Assembly (NCBI RefSeq): GCF_026745355.1
Contig: NC_079209.1
Coordinates: forward strand, 50,300,596 to 50,364,595
Direction: 5' to 3'
Length of the DNA stretch: 64,000 nucleotides
Source: Beta vulgaris subsp. vulgaris
Lineage: Eukaryota > Streptophyta > Magnoliopsida > Caryophyllales > Amaranthaceae
Shown: positions 24,480 through 35,979 of the stretch, piece by piece
Position numbering within the stretch: the first letter of the stretch is position 1
Layout of the letters: each line of letters begins with the position of its first letter
The notes under the pieces: generated by a model
Database searches by the model: none
Told to the model about the DNA's origin: nothing
Seen by the model: only the letters and a program-made list of their open reading frames with translations
Position numbers and translations under genes: made by a program

Positions 24480-26988
24480 TGGAACAACCTAAATATCCTC
24501 TATACCTTTATTGGAATGGTGAATTATCTCAAAATGATGTTGATATTGTGTATAGAGGTGGAAGGAAAAATTTTTGTTCATCAATTCCGGTATGATGTTT
24601 CAAGAGATTCTGAATAGGGTATATGACGTTGTTGGATGTGATCGTATGTATGTGGAACTGAAATTGTTTATGAGATATCCGATGCCGGGAAAATATGTGC
24701 CAATTGCACTAGAGGATGACGAGTCACTGAGTGCTATGTGGCTTTCAGTGACACAAACGTCAGCCATGGCAATGGAGGTGTACATTGAACAAGTTCCCAA
24801 GAGATAAATGTGCAAAGTAATGTGGGTTATGTACCTTCAATGGACTTTAGGGATAGCATGGAGGTACCGACATCAGCTCCTAATATGCAATTTGAATCAT
24901 TTACTAGCATGTTGTCAGACCCACATTATGTCAATCAGCACATGAATGAGTTTATTTTCCTGTTCGTCTCCCCACATACCATCCACATTCCATCTCGACA
25001 CTCTACATCAAAATGATGTTGATTTTTTGGGAAAGAGGAGGAGCATGTGGATTCTGATAGGGATGAGGATGATGATGCAAGGAACAATGACAAGGCAATA
25101 AAGGCTGGTGTTCCTTCACAAGATTGGCTTAGAGTTGACGAAGTTGATCAAAGGTTAATAGATTCATGGATGACTTGGAATTCACTGGTTCATTGACTGT
25201 GGCTTCTGAATTTGAGATAGGACAAGAGTTGCCTCATTGCAGCAATTAAAGAATTTTGTGAAAGCATGGTCGATCTCTAGAAACCAGATGTTTCGGGTGT
25301 TAGAGTCAGAGCCCACAAAGTATGTCATTGAATGTGCCAGAAAGGAAGTGTGTCACTGTCCATGGAGGTTGCGTGCAATCATGACTAAGTCGTTCTCATT
25401 CAAAATTGTACGATATGTTGGTCCACATGCAAGCAATTGTTTGGGAGACATAACATGTGGAGACCATCCTCTCATTTCATCAGATTTCGTTGCTGATCTT
25501 ATCGAGGATTTCATTAGGACTGATCCTTCATTCAAAGTTCAGTCCATCCTTACTTTTGTGAAGAACCAATATCAATTTTCAATAACATATAAGAGAGCTT
25601 GGTTAGCAAAACAAAAGGCAATAAGCAATATTTTTGGTGATTGGGATAAGTCGTATCAAGAGTTACCAGGTACTTGCAAGCCTTGAAAGAGTCCAATCGA
25701 GGCACTGTCGTTTACTGGTGTACGATCCCAACACAAGATCCTACTACGCACATCTTTAAGAGGGTCTTCTGGGCCTTTAAACCCTCCATTTCCGGATTCC
25801 GTCATTGTCGGCCTCTTATCACTATAGATGGTACTCACTTGTACGGGAAATACAAAGGCAAATTATTGATTGCTATGGGAACAGATGCTAATTTCCAGCT
25901 ATTCCCACTTGCCTTTGCTGTTGTGGAGGAAGAAAGCACGGAGGACTGGTCTTGGTTTTTAGCTTGCATTAGACGTTCTGTCACAGATAGAAAGGATTTG
26001 TGTGTCATCTCTGATCGTCATAGGGGTATCCTTGCAGCTATGAACGAGCCTTAAAGTGGATGGGAAGAACCATATGCACATCACCGCTTTTGTGTGCGTC
26101 ATCTTGCTTCGAACTTGAATTCGAAGTATAAGAATGCTGCCATCAAGAATCTATTCGGAAAAGCTGCATATGCTAGGCAGAAAAGGAAGTTTTTGTACTA
26201 TATGGATCGAATTGGCTCCATTAATGTCGAGGCAGCTAGATATCTGTTGGACATTCCCCTTCATCTATGGTCTCTCATCATGATGGTGGGTGTAGATATG
26301 GTGTGCAAACCACCAACATGTCTGAAGTGTTTAATGGTGTCCTAAAAGGGCAAGATGTCTTCCGATCACTGCTTTGGTAAGAAGACATTTTATCGTGTCA
26401 ATTCTTATTTTGCTACAAGGAGAGAATTGGTAGAAAAAGACTTGAGGAAGGCCATGATTATAGCCCGAAGGCGACTACCATCATTGAAAAGAACATGGAG
26501 AAGGCGTTCATGAGGTGATTGTGTTTGATATGAACGAGGGCTATTTGAGGTCACTACTGGCGTGGAGACCGTATTGCAGGGAAAGGTGGAAAGAAACACA
26601 CGGTAACTTAATGCAGAAGACATGTACATGTGAGAAAGTCATAATATATAAGTTGTCGTGTTCTCATGTCCTTGCGATCTGTCGATACCGAAGCTTGTCA
26701 TATAGTGGTTTTGTGGACGCTTCTTTTATGACTACCTCGTATCGATCTACTTATATGTCCTTTTTCAAGCCTGTGCCTGATATGCATAATTGTTCTCCAT
26801 ATGATGGTCCGAGAATTATAGCTGATGAGAGGCTAAAACGTGGAGCTGGACGTCCAAGGTCCACTCGAATACAAAATGAAATGGATGCAGCTGATAGGCC
26901 TGGCAAATATAGATGTAGCATTTGTAAGGTTTCAGGACACAATAAGCAAAGATGTCCTAATAAGAACGGTGAAGGAACATCTGGGTAA
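24480..26988 (+). pseudogene. MuDR-type transposase, disrupted
   Basis: The frame opens at ATG 24480 (MEQPKYPLYLYWNGE). An A-run frameshift near 24565 and further breaks up to about 25240 scatter the N-terminal region. From 25237 a long segment reads as a plant MULE transposase: the zinc-binding CPWRLRA region (DUF-type N domain), then the catalytic core with ITIDGTHLYGKYKG (first Asp), VISDRHRGILAA (second Asp) and HHRFCVRHLASN. The C-terminus has a SWIM finger (CTCEKV...CSHV, about 26620-26670) and a CCHC knuckle (CSICKVSGHNKQRCP, about 26912-26956). Stops occur at 26052 and 26343, with a frameshift near 25680. It would catalyse cut-and-paste of the MULE if intact. Confidence 0.9.
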
Positions 26989-27084
26989 ATGTTTTCATAT
27001 TTTTTAAATTTCATAAATTTATATATTATTATCATAGTCGTCATTGTGTTACTAACCGGTATATGTTTTTTTTTCTTAGGTCTG

Positions 27085-29111
27085 ATGGCACAATCCATCT
27101 TTCCCGGCCCCATTGATCGCAGCGTTCTCACCTTCCAGGACAAGCATCAGAGTGAGGATGCCTGGAGGGGAGTAGCGGACACGATATTATCGTGTCGGTT
27201 GCATCATCATAGTCTCATTCTTGACTGGTAGGTTCACGATAGGGTTCTTTGGTATGTTAAGCGTGCTGGTTTTCTCGGAATACATCGTTTGGTAGGGGGA
27301 GGTTTGGAGATTGATCGACCACTTCTGACGGCATTAGTGGAGCGATGGAGGCAGGAGACACATCCCTTCCATTTGACTGTCGGGGAGGCGACGATTACTT
27401 TAGAAGATGTCGCTATTATCCTTGGACTTAGAGTGCACGGGCCACCTGTTATTGGTCGAGACGAGGGTAATTGGGCTACAATAGTTTTCAATTTGTTAGG
27501 GATTTGGCCCACCACATTAGAGAACGAGCTCAAAGTTCTCCAGGGTTCATCTTTGAGGTTGACATGGCTTCGACATCATTTTTTCTTGTTGCCGAACGAT
27601 GCTGATGAGGTGACAGTACAACGATTCGCACGGGCTTATATTCTTGTCTTGATGGGGTCCATTCTTTTTGCTGACAAGAGTGGAGATGCAGTCCAGGTTC
27701 TTTATCTTCCACTTTTGGCAGATCTCGACGTAGCAGGGACATATAGCTGGGGTAGTGCGACCCTTGCATACTTGTATCGACAGCTATGTCGGGCACCACA
27801 GAGGAGTGCGAGGGAGTTAAGTGGCCCTATATTGTTGTTACAGCTTTGGGAATGGGAGCACATACACATCGGCAGACCTCGGATTTCGAGGGTGCGGGAC
27901 CTACCTCCACAGTTTGACGACGACGTTCCTATTTTAGGCTCCCAGCATGTTCCAGGGATTGACCCTTTAGCTGTCAGGTAATATGCAGTGTCTCACATTT
28001 GTTGACATTATTTAGTTTCATTTTAATTTTCTCAAAGATATTAATGTGTATTTCTTTTCAGTTGGCTTCGGATACACCTCACTAGGTCCCACTTAGCAAG
28101 TGGGCTTCCTTACTTTAGGGATGCACGACCATCAGACGGACGAGCAGGTACATAAGGTCTCACATGCCTAATATTTGCAAGATTCTTTCTTTGTTGATGA
28201 CTTGGCAGCCATATACTGATGCGAGACTGGCGTTGTTACCTGCTATATGTCGAGCAGATCGACATGTATGGCGCACATTAGCTCCACTTATTTGTTTCGA
28301 CATTGTGGAGTTTCATTTTACCTGATCGAGTTATGCGCCAGTTTGGATTCGAGCAGATGATTCCACCACCTTGTGATACGAGCACAACCCTTCATAACAT
28401 AGATCGGAGGTCGAAGAACAAGAATTATTCGCTCAGACATCGACCTTACATAGCGCAGTGGGATGAGCGCGAGACACGTTGTTCAGGGCACTCCATTTAC
28501 TGGTCGTACTCATGCCATTGAGAAGTATATGATATGGTATCGTCGCATCACGAGGTTACGCATGATGGATCCATTGAGGCGACCTCCTTCTACACATTAT
28601 CAACCTGTGTCTGCACATATAGTACTGGTAAGTCCCATGATTTGTAGTTATACTTTTATTTATTTATACGATTATATAATGTGTATTTTCAATCTATGCA
28701 TGCACATACTTTAACTGATGTTGCTCATTGGTGCGTCTCTGTACTAGAGGCTGCTGAGTCATTGCCTCCAGATATGGGACTCCAGTTGTTTGCACATACA
28801 TTGCAGACCATGAGGGGACTATGTATTGATGTTGTTGGCCAAGCTGGACATGGCCACATCTTACAGGGCGTGCCTACTTTTGCTGCACATACATCGACTT
28901 CTACATCTTCTATGCCTGCTGCCCATATATCTACCACGACACCTTTGCTTTCGCCTCTAGTCTGTCAGAGGACCTATCGACGACGTTCTGACACCACTCC
29001 ATCTTCTCTTGATGCCATTGCAGAGTCTAATGAGATCACACCTAGTTCATCTAGACCTTCACAAAAGAAGAAGAGGGGTCTTAGCACTTTCATTTATTAT
29101 TTGTATAGTTA
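27085..29111 (+). pseudogene. Plant mobile domain (PMD, aminotransferase-like) protein, disrupted
   Basis: The start MAQSIFPGPIDRSVLTFQDKH is the usual PMD opening. One in-frame TAG (27229-27231) interrupts WxVHDRV. The domain then runs open to a splice donor at 27977/27978 with LVERWRQETHPFHLTVGEAT, TLEDVAIILGL and WLRHHF. Exon 2 is 28062-28147. A later exon (about 28206-28630) reads WQPYTDARLALLP...HVWRTLAP and RVMRQFGFEQ.IPPP, then HAIEKYMIWYRRITR, with frameshifts near 28320 and 28460. A final exon (about 28747-29111) is Ser/Thr-rich and ends in a basic KKKRG stretch. PMD proteins such as MAIN/MAIL1 act in silencing and genome stability, and mobile copies are known in plant transposons. 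The PMD lies 96 bp past the transposase stop, and the obvious donor there does not join the two frames. Confidence 0.88.
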
Positions 29112-29379
29112 GTTAACACTATGTTATATTTTAAACTTTGTTTGTGATTGACATATTTTCTTAATCTAACTTCGTAATTAAGAAATTCTTGGATAAATTT
29201 GAATGTGGATGAACTTGGTGTTTGGTGATTGATGTGTGGATGAACTTGGTGTTGTTGGATGGAATTTGGTGCTGGAATTGCAGGTTGGAGAATTGTTTGG
29301 AATTGCTGGAATTTTTTGTGTTTCTGGCATTTTGGGCAGTTATGGGGAAGCAGTATAGTCTGGGTTGTTATTGTACATA

Positions 29380-29554
29380 AACCGCTATTCGTAATAGCGG
29401 TTTAGATATGCTTGGAACTGTTCTAGCTAACTACTCAGAGTAGCGGTTTATATATATATAAAAACCGCTACTTCAAGTAGCGGTTCATATGTATGAACCG
29501 CTACTCAAAGTAGCAGTTTTGTTTAAAGTAAATCGCTACTTAGAGTAGCGGTTT
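29380..29554. repeat. Right palindrome array of the MULE
   Basis: Five copies of the same AACCGCTACT-n3-AGTAGCGGTT palindrome as on the left, some with one arm mutated. They sit just inside the right TIR. Confidence 0.9.
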
Positions 29555-29793
29555 ACCTGAGCAAAAACCAAAAAAAAAACACTTTCTGGCGTGCCGTCCT
29601 ACGTGGACGGTACGCAGGGTTTTTTTTGGACATATTTGTGGAATTAAAACTAACTTTTGCATTATTCAAGGAAAAAATTCGAGGGAATAGCTAGTTCTAA
29701 AACCAAAACCAACATAAAAGCCATTTAAATTTCATTTGACGAATACTGTAAAACACATAACATAAAAGGGTCACTAACCATAAAAATGAATGA

Positions 29794-31850
29794 ACCATTG
29801 GCTCTATTTGGGGAGGTATTTTAGGTGCCTAAAGCTATAAGTTGCTAAGACATTTAGGTGCTAAAATAAATTAGATCTGTTTGGGCCTTGGGGAATAAAC
29901 CTAACTATCTTTTTGGGTCAATTATTTGTAGCATTTAATGATTGTTTTTATCAGTCTTAAGGTACCATTTTTTCCCCTAATCTCTCTCTTAATATTTCGA
30001 TTTTTCCCTAATCTCTCTCTTAATATTTCGATTTTTCCTCTTCTCTTCTTTTTCTTTCTCCTATATTATTTTGGGCAATATTCAAGATCGTTCTCAATCT
30101 TCTCCTTCTATCAACACCGAAAATGCACAAATCGTGTATTCCTGGAGGTTGATTGTTGTGAGTCTGTGTGTTGTTATGGGGCAAATTCAACTTTAGGACA
30201 CTGATCTTCTCACACCATGGTTGTCAAATAAGTTTGTTTTAACTGTTACCAGTTTACGTTCCTACAATGGTTTGCTTTATAGACAGTTTGTACAATTTGT
30301 TGAGTATTGTCTGTTTTATAAGGTGGTTTGGTAAAGTTAACTATTGCTTGCTAGTTGTTGCTATATAAACCACTAGCTTATTTGTACAAACTACCCGAAA
30401 GTCACTTGAAGAAGTTGCTCCCACAGTACTCCTACCCGCTATATTATTTTCACTAAAAAAAGTTGAAATATTGTTAGTAAACCATAAATTATATCAAACA
30501 TTTACTTCATATGTCGTTTTCAAATAGATACTCCATTTTTAATTTTGCATTACTGATGTACTCTACTTTAGCCATGTTTTTTGACATTAGTATAAAATCC
30601 AATGTTAGCATATAAAATGTACCATATGTGTTTGCATTGCTAATTTGACCTGAATATGTGCGATGCAAACACATATGAATTGGCAAGGTGCGAGGCAAAT
30701 TGCCCTTCCCAGCCTAGCCTGGATGGCAGGGGCAATGTGCGTCACACCTTGCCTCTGTGCGACGCACATTGCTGATTTGCGTTGCACATTGGCCAGGTGC
30801 GACGCACATTGCCTGGGGGCTGGGGAGGGTATTGTGTGTCGCACGTTGCCTCAGGTGCGACACACATAGTTTCTCCTCTGGGGGGCCAAGGAGGGTATTT
30901 TGCGTCGCACCGTAGTTCGTATATATAGTGCGACGCAAATAGCCAAATTATCTGCGTCGTTCTCGCGTACGACACAAATCATTGTTAGCTCATCTGCGTC
31001 GAGACCTGTGCCGTCGGACCAATGTCCGACGCAAAAATAGGGGTCCAGGGTCCAACGCAAATTGACCTTTTTCTACTAGTGAGGTACCTAAAATCTTGGA
31101 AAATCTTTTAACTTATCTCATATTTTAACATCATTCTCTCTTACGGATTCTTTATTACGTTGTTGGTCTTCATCCTTCTACAGCATCTCTTCTCAAATTT
31201 CTACATCTTATTTTCTCAAATCAGGTACCATCTAGTTTCGTTCTTCATCTCCTTGAAATTTCCATATCAAATGTTCTTGCAATCTTTGTAACTTTCGTTC
31301 TTTATTTCCTTATTTGCCTTACACAACTACATACTGAAAAACTCAACAAAAATGACCTTATGTTTAGTATGTTCGATAATAATCCGGATTATATGTCAAA
31401 TGAAGAAATCTCGGACGTTGGTAACTACAGGAGTAGCAAAACTTCAAGAGGGACTTCTAAAGAAATGGATTTGGTTCATGACCATGTTGCTAGTCAAATA
31501 TAGTAGAAAATGATTTGTTACTATATTTTGTAAGTTATTTTTCTTGTATTATGACGTTTTCTCGCAAAAAAATAGTAGTATAAATCTAGAGAAATTTGTT
31601 TCATAATTGCTTATGGATAAGTAGCGAAATATTTTTGTTCAAGTGAGCTATATTGAAATATTTATATTGTTATTTTATTGTTCAAATACATTGAAAAAAA
31701 ATATATAAAATTTAAATAATTAATCAATATATGCAACTAGTTCCGTGAAACAATAAAACTAATTAACTACCTTATCAGTTTGAAACCTTATCAATTTCAG
31801 TTATACCTTATTATTTTCAGCTACATTTTAGTTAGTATTGTCAAACAAAG
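29794..31850. mobile_element. Probable PIF/Harbinger-type element, degraded
   Basis: The ends read GGCTCTATTTGG (29794) and, inverted, GGCTTTGTTTGAC (to about 31850), with ATT on both outer sides. A second copy of this locus near 63268-63330 lacks the insert, which supports a discrete insertion. A short frame near 31370-31500 (MFDNNPDYMSNEE...TSKEMDLVHDHVASQI) resembles the tail of Harbinger-related proteins, but this is weak. A CACTA end is nested inside. Confidence 0.5.
30600..31081. mobile_element. CACTA-type right end with GCGACGCA subterminal repeats
   Basis: The sequence ends TTTTTCTACTAGTG at 31081, the inverted form of the CACTAGTAGAAAAA terminus. Before it are many copies of TGCGACGCAC/GTCGCAC in both orientations, the subterminal repeats typical of CACTA elements. 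The left terminus was not found, so it is partial. Open frames on both strands here come from the repeats. Confidence 0.65.
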
Positions 31851-31895
31851 CCATTATCGATACAAAAATGCCTCGAGGCTCCACCTTATTATTAT

Positions 31896-32875
31896 CAATC
31901 CTTTCACTAAATTTCCCCGAGTTTTCACGAAATTCATCAGGTACCCTCACACTTTTGAAAATATTCAAGGCACCCCTCAGTTTTACGATAATACACCCAA
32001 ATGCCTTTAATGACTAACGACGTTAACCGTCGTTAGCCGTTAACTCTAATTTTCTGTTTTAAAATCCAAATCATCACCTATCCTAATCCCTACCTCTAAT
32101 CCTAACCCAAACCCAAATCCTAAAACCCTAAAATCTAACATTAACCCTAACCACCAGCCGACCAACCCTCCCCCACACTCCTACCACCCCAGCAACCCCC
32201 CTTCCCCCACCCCAGTAACCCCCCTCCCCCACTCTCATCAATTTCCCCGCCCCCACCCCTCGCAGCCCACGCATCCCCGAAGCCCCCACCCTCGCAGCCC
32301 ACGCAGCCGCGCAACCCTCTCCCCTCGTCGACATTGTAGTTTCTCCTTGTTCTCATCTTTGTTGTTCTTCGTCACTGCAGGGCTGTTGGGGGTGAGTGTT
32401 TTTCGTGGAAGTGAACAACCCAGAAGCGAAAATTAGCGAGGAGGGGGGATTCGACAGGGGTGGGGGAGGGTGGGGGGATTCGACGAGGTGGGGGCGTTGC
32501 GGGAAGGTCGACGAGGGTGGGGGAGCTGCGGGAGGCCAGGGTAGGGGAGGGGGGAGTTGCTGGGGTGAGGGTGTTGGGAGGGTGGAGGAGGGTTAGGGTT
32601 TAGGGGTTAGGGTTAGTGTTTAGGGTTGGGGTTAATTAGATGTGATCACGGACCCGGCCACGCCTTAAAAAAATCTATCCAAAACCTGCCCATAAATCGG
32701 GTCGGGCCGATTTGATTAGGTATAGAGTTAATGACTAATGGCGGTTATCACTGTTAGTCATTAAAGGGCATTTGGATGTATTATGTCGAAACTGAGGAGT
32801 ACCTCGTATATTTTCAAAAGTACGAGCGTACCCGGTAAATTTCGTAAAAACTCGGGAATATTTGGTGAAAAAAGG
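31896..32875. mobile_element. 980-bp long-TIR element, MULE type, 9-bp TSD
   Basis: Inverted ends of about 115 bp (left CACTAAATTTCCCCGAG..., right, inverted, CACCAAATATTCCCGAG...) are flanked by TATTATTAT at 31887-31895 and 32876-32884. The interior holds C-rich and G-rich strands and AACCCTAA/TTAGGG-like runs at about 32110-32150 and 32590-32630. The locus copy at 63331-63355 continues across this point without the element, giving an empty site. It has no transposase. Confidence 0.82.
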
Positions 32876-32884
32876 TATTATTAT

Positions 32885-33538
32885 TAAAGCCCCCACGTTC
32901 CGATTCCATAAGCTGATCTGTTGATGAGCCCCCAGTAATTAGTAAATCTCTTATCTTGTTCTAGATGTGAGGCATGAAATCATTACTCTTTTGTCGTCAT
33001 GCATCTTGGTGGTACACTGCTAAATCTTTTCGTCATTTCATCACGTGTCAAAATTCAATAAATCGATTAAAGAAAAAGCTTCACCAATTAATACGCAAAT
33101 CCCTTCTTCCCCACCCATCTCTTCTTTAAACCTCAACAAGTTGATGATATTGATGAGATGGAAAATAATTATCCATTGATATCAAAGATCATTTCATTCT
33201 ACATAGTAATAATCTTTATGTAAATCACACATTAACGGAAAAAAAAAACGACGGATCATAGTCATGGGTATGATAATGAAGGCCATTATATTGCTTCACA
33301 AAAAATTTCCATCTATAAAGGTCAACAAAATGCTAAAATACTCAAATTACATTTTGTGTCCTAAAAATTTACTAACAATTTTCTTTTTCCTTATTTTTTT
33401 TTCTGAATAATTCAATCTAATTGATCAAATTAATTTAAACAGAAATGTGGAAACTAGAAAAAAATTGGTTCCAAATTCTGCTTCTTACAGTGTAATTAAT
33501 TTTTACTATGTTCAATTACTTTCTTTTTTGTGCCCCTC
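32885..33538. other. 3' flank of the ERF gene, present twice in the window
   Basis: No other gene is present. The sequence from about 32950 to the ERF stop is closely repeated at 63390-63954 (for example GATTAAAGAAAAAG, CCTCAACAAGTTGATGATAT), with small indels. It includes the ERF 3' UTR. Confidence 0.75.
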
Positions 33539-34213
33539 TTAAAAATTCCAAAGATACGAGTCTTGGTAAAGTGAGGCATCATAAGTATCATCCATACAAC
33601 CATGATTAAAATTATCCGGTTGTTGTTGTTGTTGTTGTGTTGTCGTATAAAAATCAGCCGCAGTAAAATCATCAAAACCGGTACAATAATACCCAAAATC
33701 CGAAACATAATTACCCGAGCCAAGAGCTGTACTCAAACTCAATTGTTCATGAAAAGAATTTTCTACACCACCCATCTCAAAACTATCCATTTGAACCGTG
33801 GTTGCATCAGAAAGTGATGGTGAATAACACAAAGATTCTTCAACTGTACGATGCTCCGACGATTCATCAATGATCATCCTATGATCATCGACAACGTCGT
33901 TAGAAGATAAGTTCGCGAATCTCGCAGCAGCAGCTTGAATCTCCGCGGGTGTCATCGATCGTCCCCCGGCAATATCCGGAGGATTATCGGGAAAATTAAA
34001 GTTTGCTGATTTACCTCGTAGGCAATATTGTGCTGCGTCAAATGCGCGCGCAGCCTTTTCGGGTGAATCATATGAACCTAACCAAATACGCTCACGGCTA
34101 TTTGGAAGGCGGATTTCGGACACCCATTTGCCCCATTTTCGCTTACGAACACCGGTGTATTTTATTGAACTTTCGCCTTTATTGTCTTGATATTCTGGTG
34201 ATTTCTTTACCAT
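33539..34213 (-). CDS. ERF017-like: AP2/ERF transcription factor, ERF017-like (group II, DREB A-5 type)
   Basis: This single-exon nuclear DNA-binding protein of 224 aa probably acts in stress or wound responses. The AP2 domain covers about 19-76: [19 protein letters not shown], then [20 protein letters not shown] and [15 protein letters not shown]. The Val in WVSEIR is typical of DREB-side proteins. The family motif [15 protein letters not shown] follows, then an acidic Ser-rich region, a Gln run (about 33611-33636) and the ending SYLWNF, like the LWDF end of ERF017. The start MVKK is the family's usual one. A second copy begins at the right window edge. Confidence 0.95.
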   Translation of the reverse strand: MVKKSPEYQDNKGESSIKYTGVRKRKWGKWVSEIRLPNSRERIWLGSYDSPEKAARAFDAAQYCLRGKSANFNFPDNPPDIAGGRSMTPAEIQAAAARFANLSSNDVVDDHRMIIDESSEHRTVEESLCYSPSLSDATTVQMDSFEMGGVENSFHEQLSLSTALGSGNYVSDFGYYCTGFDDFTAADFYTTTQQQQQQPDNFNHGCMDDTYDASLYQDSYLWNF

Positions 34214-34367
34214 TTTGAGTTTTCAACGTGATAGAGAATATACACAGAATATTTTGTTCGTGATTAGTAAGTGAAAAAGGAACAATAGTGAAAGACTAGG
34301 AGAGATGTTACTAGTTTGAAGAGTGTAGTATGTTAGTGTTGTTTTTGATGGAGTGAAGTTGAAGTGG

Positions 34368-34543
34368 TTTATATATGTGTGTTTTTTTGAGGGGAAAGAA
34401 GTCAACACACTTAAAGAAGCGTGTTGGTCAAAGGAGAGGGTAGAAATTAGAATACGTGGAGAGAGAAGATAAAATGGTATAGGAATGGGGGAAGTTATAC
34501 GCGGTAGATATTGTTTTTCTGTTGCTAAATTAAGAAGCACGTG
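34368..34543 (-). promoter_or_regulatory. ERF promoter: TATA box, W-boxes, G-box
   Basis: On the minus strand TATATAAA lies at 34368-34375, about 155 bp before the ATG. Further upstream are two W-box cores TTGAC (34401-34405 and 34427-34431) and a G-box CACGTG (34538-34543). The spacing fits a promoter, and the motifs suggest WRKY and bZIP/bHLH input. Function is inferred from motifs only. Confidence 0.55.
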
Positions 34544-34585
34544 ATATTGATTTTGGCTCAGGGGAATTTTATTTTGGGCCTGCAC

Positions 34586-35280
34586 ATGATTGTGATTTGC
34601 GGTAAAAATTTGGCGTTTGGTTATCCACGTTGAGTCGTTGAGGCACTATCTGAGAAAGCCGTAAAGTGGAATTCTAGGGGGACGGGGGACGGGGGACGGG
34701 GGACCCAATTATAGCAATTAGCAATAATGAAATGTGATAGTAACGTGTATTGTGTACTTTATTTTTTTTTTTGAAGGGAGGGGGATAGGGAGAGGGGAAT
34801 GAAAAAATAAAAATGAAGCTAGAGTTGTCAATTGACCACCGGACCTTGTTTAGAATAGGCCAAGAAAAAATCATGTCGAGTCGGGGTTGTGTCAAAATTT
34901 TAATATAGAGAACGATGTAAGATTCAACCTATTTGTCGTGTTGGATCAAGTTGAGTTGTATTGGTGGTTCCTTAATAAAAATTCTCTATATTTTTCTACT
35001 TTGGTTGAAAATGGAAGGATCGAGAGGTAGGTCGGTTAAAATATGAAAATGGTGCCCATGAGCGGCCCACCACCGAGCCTCTCGCGCTAGGCCAAGCAAG
35101 CATAGTATTAGGCTAAGACGACCCTTATGTCGGTTCGTCTCACACATATATGTAATGTTATTCTGTCAGGCTATAGGTTGGTCTAGTCTGTATAGCCATA
35201 TTGTAATGCTAATCTATAAAAAAAAATATATTCATATGGAGTTGTGTCGAATTCCTCTCACCTTGTATTTTTTGAAAATC
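34586..35280. other. Intergenic, with a small G-rich minisatellite
   Basis: No gene is present. At 34677-34704 a 7-bp unit GGGGGAC is repeated about four times. The rest is AT-rich with no recognisable repeat. Confidence 0.5.
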
Positions 35281-35282
35281 TA

Positions 35283-35675
35283 CTCCCTCCATCCCATAAT
35301 AGTTTGAACACTTTACTTTTTTCTTTTCCTAAAATTAGTTTGAACACTTCAATTTTTGGTATGATACCACTATTATTATATTATTTTTTATATAACCTTT
35401 GGCCCACTCTATATCTCGTTCAATAAAAAAGAATTGTCATACTTTTTGTTTCCTTTAACAAAAATTTACTCCGCTAACTTCGATCAATAAAAATATTTGA
35501 TAACCATACTATATATAGTTTATCACCTCAAATTACATGTCTCAACAAAGTGTTCAGATTTTAATGGGATACAAAAAGAGTAATTTAATATTTGATAACC
35601 ATACTATATATAGTTTATCACCTCAAACTACATGTCTCAACAAAGTGTTCATATTTTAATGGGATATAAAGGGAG
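35283..35675. mobile_element. Stowaway MITE with an internal tandem copy
   Basis: CTCCCTCCATCCCATAATAG at the left and the inverted CTCCCTTTATATCCCATTAA at the right are flanked by TA (35281-35282 and 35676-35677). Inside, a segment of about 95 bp (TTTGATAACCATACTATATA... to ...GGGATA) occurs twice in tandem at about 35492-35580 and 35588-35675, so the right TIR region has been duplicated. Confidence 0.75.
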
Positions 35676-35979
35676 TAATTTTTGTTAATTTTCATGTCTA
35701 ATCAGATTTAAACAAGAATATATTATAAGTTTCAGAAGGAAGTTGAAGAAAACATAGTCTTATTAATTAGTTCGCCTCAATTGTTTTATACTTCTTCCTT
35801 TTTTTAGATAAATTATTTGCACATTTGGTAGAAATCCTATTTCGTTTATAATTTATTATGGTATGTTAATGGACTCCTTAATTGTTTGACCCAAGTGATG
35901 ATTGGTTCGTATACTTGATTTTTGATTAGTTTTTAATAGTTTTTGTGATAGTTTTTAGGGGTGTTATGCTAAATTTTCT

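Larger units (their letters stand above)
23545..29680 (+). mobile_element. Mutator-like element with transposase and plant mobile domain genes
   Basis: The ends (23545-23640 and 29585-29680) are inverted copies over about 95 bp. Perfect 9-bp duplications GAGGGAATA flank it at 23536-23544 and 29681-29689. The total length is 6136 bp. Just inside both TIRs lie arrays of 23-bp palindromes. The interior carries a MuDR-type transposase with SWIM and CCHC fingers, then a PMD gene, both on + and both broken by stops and frameshifts, so this copy is no longer autonomous. The right target copy GAGGGAATA adjoins sequence typical of a MITE end, suggesting insertion into a MITE terminus. Confidence 0.92.

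Noticed and set aside
27085..27981. PMD frame as an intact host MAIN/MAIL-type gene
   Set aside because: It has an in-frame TAG and later frameshifts, and it lies between the TIRs of a MULE.
30605..31060. Cluster of overlapping frames with repeated CVAP/THIA text
   Set aside because: They are translations of GCGACGCA subterminal repeats of a CACTA end in several phases.
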